The position numbers and the translations under genes were made by a program. A stretch of 10,509 bases of DNA from Thauera sp. (lineage in GTDB: Bacteria; Pseudomonadota; Gammaproteobacteria; Burkholderiales; Rhodocyclaceae): the NCBI GenBank assembly GCA_003446655.1, contig DMCZ01000210.1, positions 1 to 10,509 on the forward strand. The letters are read 5' to 3'. Shown piece after piece: positions 7,101 through 10,509 of the stretch. Each line of letters opens with the position of its first letter. Position 1 is the stretch's first letter. A model generated the notes under the pieces. The model was not told the DNA's origin and searched no databases. It saw only the letters and a program-made list of their open reading frames with translations.

Positions 7101-8408
7101 TCAGGCCGCGTTGTTGCCCATCAGTTCGTCGAAGGCCACCGGCTTGTCGGTGGTCTCGGCCTTGTCGCAGACCCAGGCGACGACGTTGTCCTCGATGACC
7201 ACGGCTTCGGCCTGCGCCAGGCGCTCCGGTTGAGCGTAATACCAGCGCACGAGTTCCGACGGATCCTCGTAGCTCTGCGCCATTTCCTCGACCAGCGCGC
7301 GCACCTGCTCGGGCTTGGCGTGCAGTTCGTTGGCCTTGACCAGCTCGGCCATGATCAGGCCCAGCTTGACGCGGCGCTCGGCCTGCTCGGTGAACCACGA
7401 CGGATCGACCGGGATGTCCTTGGTCTTGAGACCGCGCATCTCGAGGTCGCGACGGGCGTTGTCGGCCAGCTGCTGCGACTCGGCCTGCACCAGCGCCTTC
7501 GGCACTTCGATCGGAGTCGCGGCGATCAGCGCGTCCATGACCTGCTCCTTGATCTTGGCCTGGATGCGACGCTTGACCTCGCGCTCGAGGTTGCCCTTGA
7601 CCTCTTCGCGCAGCTTGGCGACGTCGCCATCGGCCACGCCGAGCGACTTGGCGAAGTCCGCATTGACTTCGGGCAGCACGGCCTCCTCGACTGCCTTGAC
7701 GGTGATCTCGAACTGCACCGTCTGACCAGCCAGGTGAGGCGCGTGGTAATCAGCCGGGAAGGTCATGTCGAAGGTCTTGCTGTCGCCCGCCTTCAGGCCG
7801 ACGACGGCGTTCTCGAAGTCCTTGAGCATCGAGCCTGCGCCGATCACGAACGGGAAATCCTGAGCCTGGCCACCCTCGAAGATCTCGCCGTCCTTGCGGC
7901 CGGTGAAATCGATCTGAACGCGGTCGCCTTCGGCAGCGGCGCGATCGACCTTGCTGAAGGTAGTGCGCTGCTTGCGCAGCACTTCGATGGTCTTGTCGAC
8001 TTCGGCATCGCCGACTTCCAGCGTCGGGCGCTCGACCTTCTGGCCGGCGAAATCGCCAACCACCACATCGGGATAGACCTCGAAGGTGGCGGTAAACTCG
8101 AGCGAGCCTTCTGCCGCGCCTTCCTTGGGCTGGATCTGCGGGTAGCCGGCAACGCGCAGGTTGTCGGCGCGCACCTTCTCGCCGAAGGCCTTTTCGACCG
8201 CGGCACCGACCGCCTCGCCACGCGCCTGACCGCCATGTGTCTGGGCGACGATCTTCATCGGCACCTTGCCCGGGCGGAACCCCGGCATCTTCACCGTACG
8301 CGCCATGCGCTTGAGGCGGGCATCCACCTCTTTCTCGATGTCCGCCAGGGAAACGGAGATGTCGATACGGCGCTCGAGTGCGCTCGGGGTTACCTGGTTC
8401 TGCTCCAT
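7101..8408 (-). CDS. tig: Trigger factor, ribosome-associated chaperone
   Basis: This 435-aa chaperone and peptidyl-prolyl isomerase binds the ribosome near the exit tunnel and shields nascent chains. The N-terminal domain carries the ribosome-docking signature GFRPGK at 43-48. The FKBP-like isomerase domain spans about 155-243 (VQIDFTGRKDGEIFEGG, then MLKDFENAVVGLKAGD). The C-terminal arms, about 245-435, are helical and charged. Length matches the family (E. coli 432 aa). ATG 8408 has an AGGAT-type site 8 nt upstream and the standard start of the protein. It is the first gene of the tig-clpP-clpX group, an arrangement conserved in many proteobacteria. Confidence 0.98.
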   Translation of the reverse strand: MEQNQVTPSALERRIDISVSLADIEKEVDARLKRMARTVKMPGFRPGKVPMKIVAQTHGGQARGEAVGAAVEKAFGEKVRADNLRVAGYPQIQPKEGAAEGSLEFTATFEVYPDVVVGDFAGQKVERPTLEVGDAEVDKTIEVLRKQRTTFSKVDRAAAEGDRVQIDFTGRKDGEIFEGGQAQDFPFVIGAGSMLKDFENAVVGLKAGDSKTFDMTFPADYHAPHLAGQTVQFEITVKAVEEAVLPEVNADFAKSLGVADGDVAKLREEVKGNLEREVKRRIQAKIKEQVMDALIAATPIEVPKALVQAESQQLADNARRDLEMRGLKTKDIPVDPSWFTEQAERRVKLGLIMAELVKANELHAKPEQVRALVEEMAQSYEDPSELVRWYYAQPERLAQAEAVVIEDNVVAWVCDKAETTDKPVAFDELMGNNAA

Positions 8409-8519
8409 TAAATCGATCCTGAGAAGTCTTGAAAAAACCGCTCCCGCCTACACCGATGCCACCCCGGCAGAAACCGGAGGCGCATTTCGCCAGCGTGAGC
8501 ACGATGAACGAAGTCGGAG

Positions 8520-8528
8520 ATTCTAGCA
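8520..8528 (-). promoter_or_regulatory. Extended -10 promoter candidate for tig-clpP-clpX
   Basis: The minus strand reads TGC-TAGAAT (8528-8520), a good -10 hexamer (5/6) with the TGn extension. The -35 region is GC-rich and poor, as is allowed for extended -10 promoters. Transcription would start near 8513, giving a leader of about 105 nt to the tig ATG. The region agrees with where a promoter for this operon must be, but no start site is proven. Confidence 0.5.
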
Positions 8529-8562
8529 CAGCCCCCGCCGCGCGCCCGAAGCATGAAATCAG

Positions 8563-8590
8563 TCGTGAACAAACACACGAACATTCACGA
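8563..8590. repeat. 7-bp inverted repeat with 14-bp spacer
   Basis: TCGTGAA (8563-8569) and TTCACGA (8584-8590) are perfect reverse complements. A third related half-site, CACGAA (8576-8581), lies between them as a direct repeat of CACGAA at 8587-8592. It lies about 40 bp upstream of the tig -10 and about 185 bp upstream of prkA, in a local AT-richer patch. It could be an operator for either gene; it could also be chance. Confidence 0.35.
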
Positions 8591-8773
8591 AAAACCGCGC
8601 CAGCCATGGAACTCGCGCCCTGGGCACCGTTCTCAGCAACAGACCCGGCGCAGCCACGAGAGCCGTGATTCGAGCGCAAACGGGCAGCGTTGCAGCCGTC
8701 TCAAGGGACGCTGCGACGAGGATTGGTGGCCGCAACACGCGGCGCCGCTCACCGGTCGATCAGGAGATAACCC

Positions 8774-10509
8774 ATGTCCATCTTCAATGCCTACCAGGCG
8801 CGCTTCGAGGCTGCCCGGGAAGAAGAAATGTCCCTGCAGGCTTACCTCGAGCTCTGCCGCAGCGACCGCATGGCCTACGCGACGGCGGCCGAACGGATGC
8901 TGCGCGCGATAGGGGAGCCCGAGCTGGTCGACACCCGGCTCGATCCGCGGCTGTCGCGCATCTTCTCGAACAAGATCATCAAGCTCTACCCTGCCTTCCG
9001 CGACTTCTACGGCATGGAAGAGGTCATCGAGAACATCGTTTCCTACTTCCGGCATGCCGCCCAGGGTCTCGAGGAGAAGAAGCAGATCCTGTACCTGCTT
9101 GGTCCGGTGGGCGGGGGCAAGTCCTCTCTCGCCGAGAAGCTCAAGAGTCTGATGGAGCAAGTGCCGTTCTACGCCATCAAAGGCTCGCCGGTGCACGAGT
9201 CACCGCTTGGGCTTTTCAACGCGGACGAGGACGCCCACATCCTCGAGGGCGATTTCGGCATCCCCCGCCGCTATCTCAATACGATCATGAGTCCGTGGGC
9301 GGTGAAGCGCCTGCACGAGTTCGGCGGCGACATCACCAAGTTCCGCGTGGTCAAGCTCAACCCCTCGGTGCTCCGCCAGGTGGCGGTCGCGAAGACCGAG
9401 CCCGGCGACGAGAACAACCAGGACATCTCGTCCCTCGTAGGCAAGATCGACATCCGCAAGCTCGAGCAGTATTCGCAGGACGACCCCGACGCGTACAGCT
9501 ACTCGGGCGGCCTGTGCCTTGCCAACCGCGGCCTGCTCGAATTCGTCGAGATGTTCAAGGCGCCGATCAAGGTCCTGCACCCGCTGCTCACTGCCACCCA
9601 GGAAGGCAACTACAAGGGTACCGAGGGCTTCGGCGCGATCCCCTTCGACGGCATCGTGCTGGCACACTCGAACGAGTCCGAATGGGTTGCCTTCAAGAAC
9701 AACAAGAACAACGAGGCCTTCCTCGACCGCATCTACACGGTCAAGGTGCCCTACTGCCTGCGCGTGTCGGACGAGATCCGCATCTACGAGAAGCTGCTGG
9801 TGCATAGCTCGCTTTCGGAAGCACCCTGCGCCCCGGACACGCTCAAGATGATGGCCCAGTTCGCAGTGCTGTCGCGGTTGAAGGAGCCCGAGAACTCGAG
9901 CATCTTCTCCAAGATGCGCGTGTATGACGGCGAGAACCTCAAGGACACCGACCCGAAGGCCAAGAGCTACCAGGAGTACCGCGACTACGCCGGCGTGGAC
10001 GAAGGCATGACCGGGCTATCGACCCGCTTCGCCTTCAAGGTGCTGTCGAAGGTCTTCAACTTCGACCACCGCGAGGTCGCCGCCAACCCGGTGCACCTGA
10101 TGTACGTGCTCGAGCAGCAGATCGAGGCCGAGCAGTACCCGGCCGAAACCGAGGCGCGCTACATGGGGTACATCAAGGAGTACCTGGCGCCGCGCTACGC
10201 CGAGTTCATCGGCAAGGAGATCCAGACCGCTTACCTCGAGAGCTACTCCGAATACGGCCAGAACATCTTCGACCGCTACGTGATCTACGCCGACTTCTGG
10301 ATCCAGGACCAGGAGTTCCGTGATCCCAACACCGGCGAAATCCTCGACCGCGCGGCGCTCAACGAGGAACTGGAGAAGATCGAGAAGCCAGCCGGCATCA
10401 GCAACCCGAAGGACTTCCGCAACGAGGTGGTGAACTTCGTGCTGCGCGCGCGCGCCAAGCATGACGGCCGCAACCCGAGCTGGACCTCCTACGAGAAGCT
10501 GCGCGCGGT
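8774..10509 (+). CDS. prkA: PrkA/YeaG family AAA+ serine kinase-like protein, 3' truncated by window
   Basis: The frame is open from ATG 8774 to the window edge, 578 codons, against about 640 for full PrkA, so only about 60 C-terminal residues are missing. An AGGAG (8762-8766) lies 7 nt before the start. The N-terminus (MSIFNAYQARFEAAREEEMS) and Walker A GPVGGGKS (110-117, K116) identify the family. The AAA domain runs to about residue 380 and the PrkA C-terminal domain follows. E. coli YeaG is a soluble protein kinase-like factor tied to nutrient and nitrogen starvation; family members are autophosphorylating or possibly protease-like, and substrates are poorly known. The gene usually heads a prkA-yeaH-spoVR cluster, which would lie just beyond the right edge; this is expected, not seen. 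It is divergent from tig. Confidence 0.95.
   Translation, partial: MSIFNAYQARFEAAREEEMSLQAYLELCRSDRMAYATAAERMLRAIGEPELVDTRLDPRLSRIFSNKIIKLYPAFRDFYGMEEVIENIVSYFRHAAQGLEEKKQILYLLGPVGGGKSSLAEKLKSLMEQVPFYAIKGSPVHESPLGLFNADEDAHILEGDFGIPRRYLNTIMSPWAVKRLHEFGGDITKFRVVKLNPSVLRQVAVAKTEPGDENNQDISSLVGKIDIRKLEQYSQDDPDAYSYSGGLCLANRGLLEFVEMFKAPIKVLHPLLTATQEGNYKGTEGFGAIPFDGIVLAHSNESEWVAFKNNKNNEAFLDRIYTVKVPYCLRVSDEIRIYEKLLVHSSLSEAPCAPDTLKMMAQFAVLSRLKEPENSSIFSKMRVYDGENLKDTDPKAKSYQEYRDYAGVDEGMTGLSTRFAFKVLSKVFNFDHREVAANPVHLMYVLEQQIEAEQYPAETEARYMGYIKEYLAPRYAEFIGKEIQTAYLESYSEYGQNIFDRYVIYADFWIQDQEFRDPNTGEILDRAALNEELEKIEKPAGISNPKDFRNEVVNFVLRARAKHDGRNPSWTSYEKLRA

Larger units (their letters stand above)
8409..8773. 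other. Divergent intergenic region between tig and prkA
   Basis: These 365 bp separate two divergent genes and hold no convincing gene or structural RNA. The left third is the tig leader, the centre has the tig promoter candidate and an inverted repeat (8563-8590), and the right part is the prkA leader. A possible hairpin in the prkA leader uses GCAG-CGTC (8692-8700, one-base bulge) with GACGCTGC (8707-8714); GCAGCGT (8684-8690) can compete for ACGCTGC. No T-run follows. I could not find a sigma54, sigma32 or clear sigma70 promoter for prkA. An ORF of 79-110 codons crosses the area in several frames but lacks support. Confidence 0.7.

Noticed and set aside
7065..8411. A 448-codon plus-strand open frame antisense to tig
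   Set aside because: Same explanation: full-length trigger factor lies on the other strand with all domains, and the antisense product has shadow-like composition.
8665..9807. 380-codon plus-strand frame overlapping prkA
   Set aside because: It is a shifted frame of prkA, which is clearly the coding frame from ATG 8774 through the right edge. The shadow product is Arg/Pro/Gly-rich without motifs.

Overview
The window is high-GC chromosomal DNA that looks like a betaproteobacterium. The Rhodocyclales (Azoarcus/Thauera/Aromatoleum type) are the best guess; this is inferred from protein style, GC content and gene order, and no database search was run. It holds three blocks.

Right and middle (about 2130-10509): a conserved housekeeping block for protein quality control. 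Reading leftwards on the minus strand it runs tig (trigger factor), clpP, clpX, lon and hupB (HU-beta), then tRNA-Val(UAC). tig, clpP and clpX are closely packed, with a 20-nt and then a 17-nt gap, and probably form one operon behind an extended -10 promoter near 8520. lon has its own sigma32-like heat-shock promoter (CTTGAA-N13-CCCATAC), which overlaps a 28-bp near-palindrome. lon ends in a strong intrinsic terminator, and hupB has a separate sigma70-type promoter (TTGACA-N18-TATAAA). Divergent from tig, across a 365-bp intergenic region, prkA (yeaG; AAA+ serine kinase-like protein) runs off the right edge.

Left (1-2018): the inner end of an integrated mobile element at the 3' end of tRNA-Val. 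A tyrosine recombinase gene starts 87 bp beyond the tRNA CCA end. Behind it on the same strand are an unrecognised 151-aa gene, an 83-aa protein with a helix-turn-helix/excisionase flavour, a 63-aa protein and the start of a further gene cut by the window edge. Three of the four junctions are ATGA start/stop overlaps, so the genes look translationally coupled. The other end of the element is outside the window.

The most unusual signal is in the element's control DNA. A decamer of the form GGAGTKTTCC occurs four times, as two inverted pairs. One pair lies in front of the integrase and the other in front of the 83-aa gene. In both, the proximal copy contains the Shine-Dalgarno sequence and ends 2-3 nt before the start codon. 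A 24-nt repeat (22/24 identical, opposite orientation) is attached to one decamer of each pair. This suggests shared control of the two genes, or shared recombinase/excisionase binding sites. The rest of the window is well conserved and ordinary.
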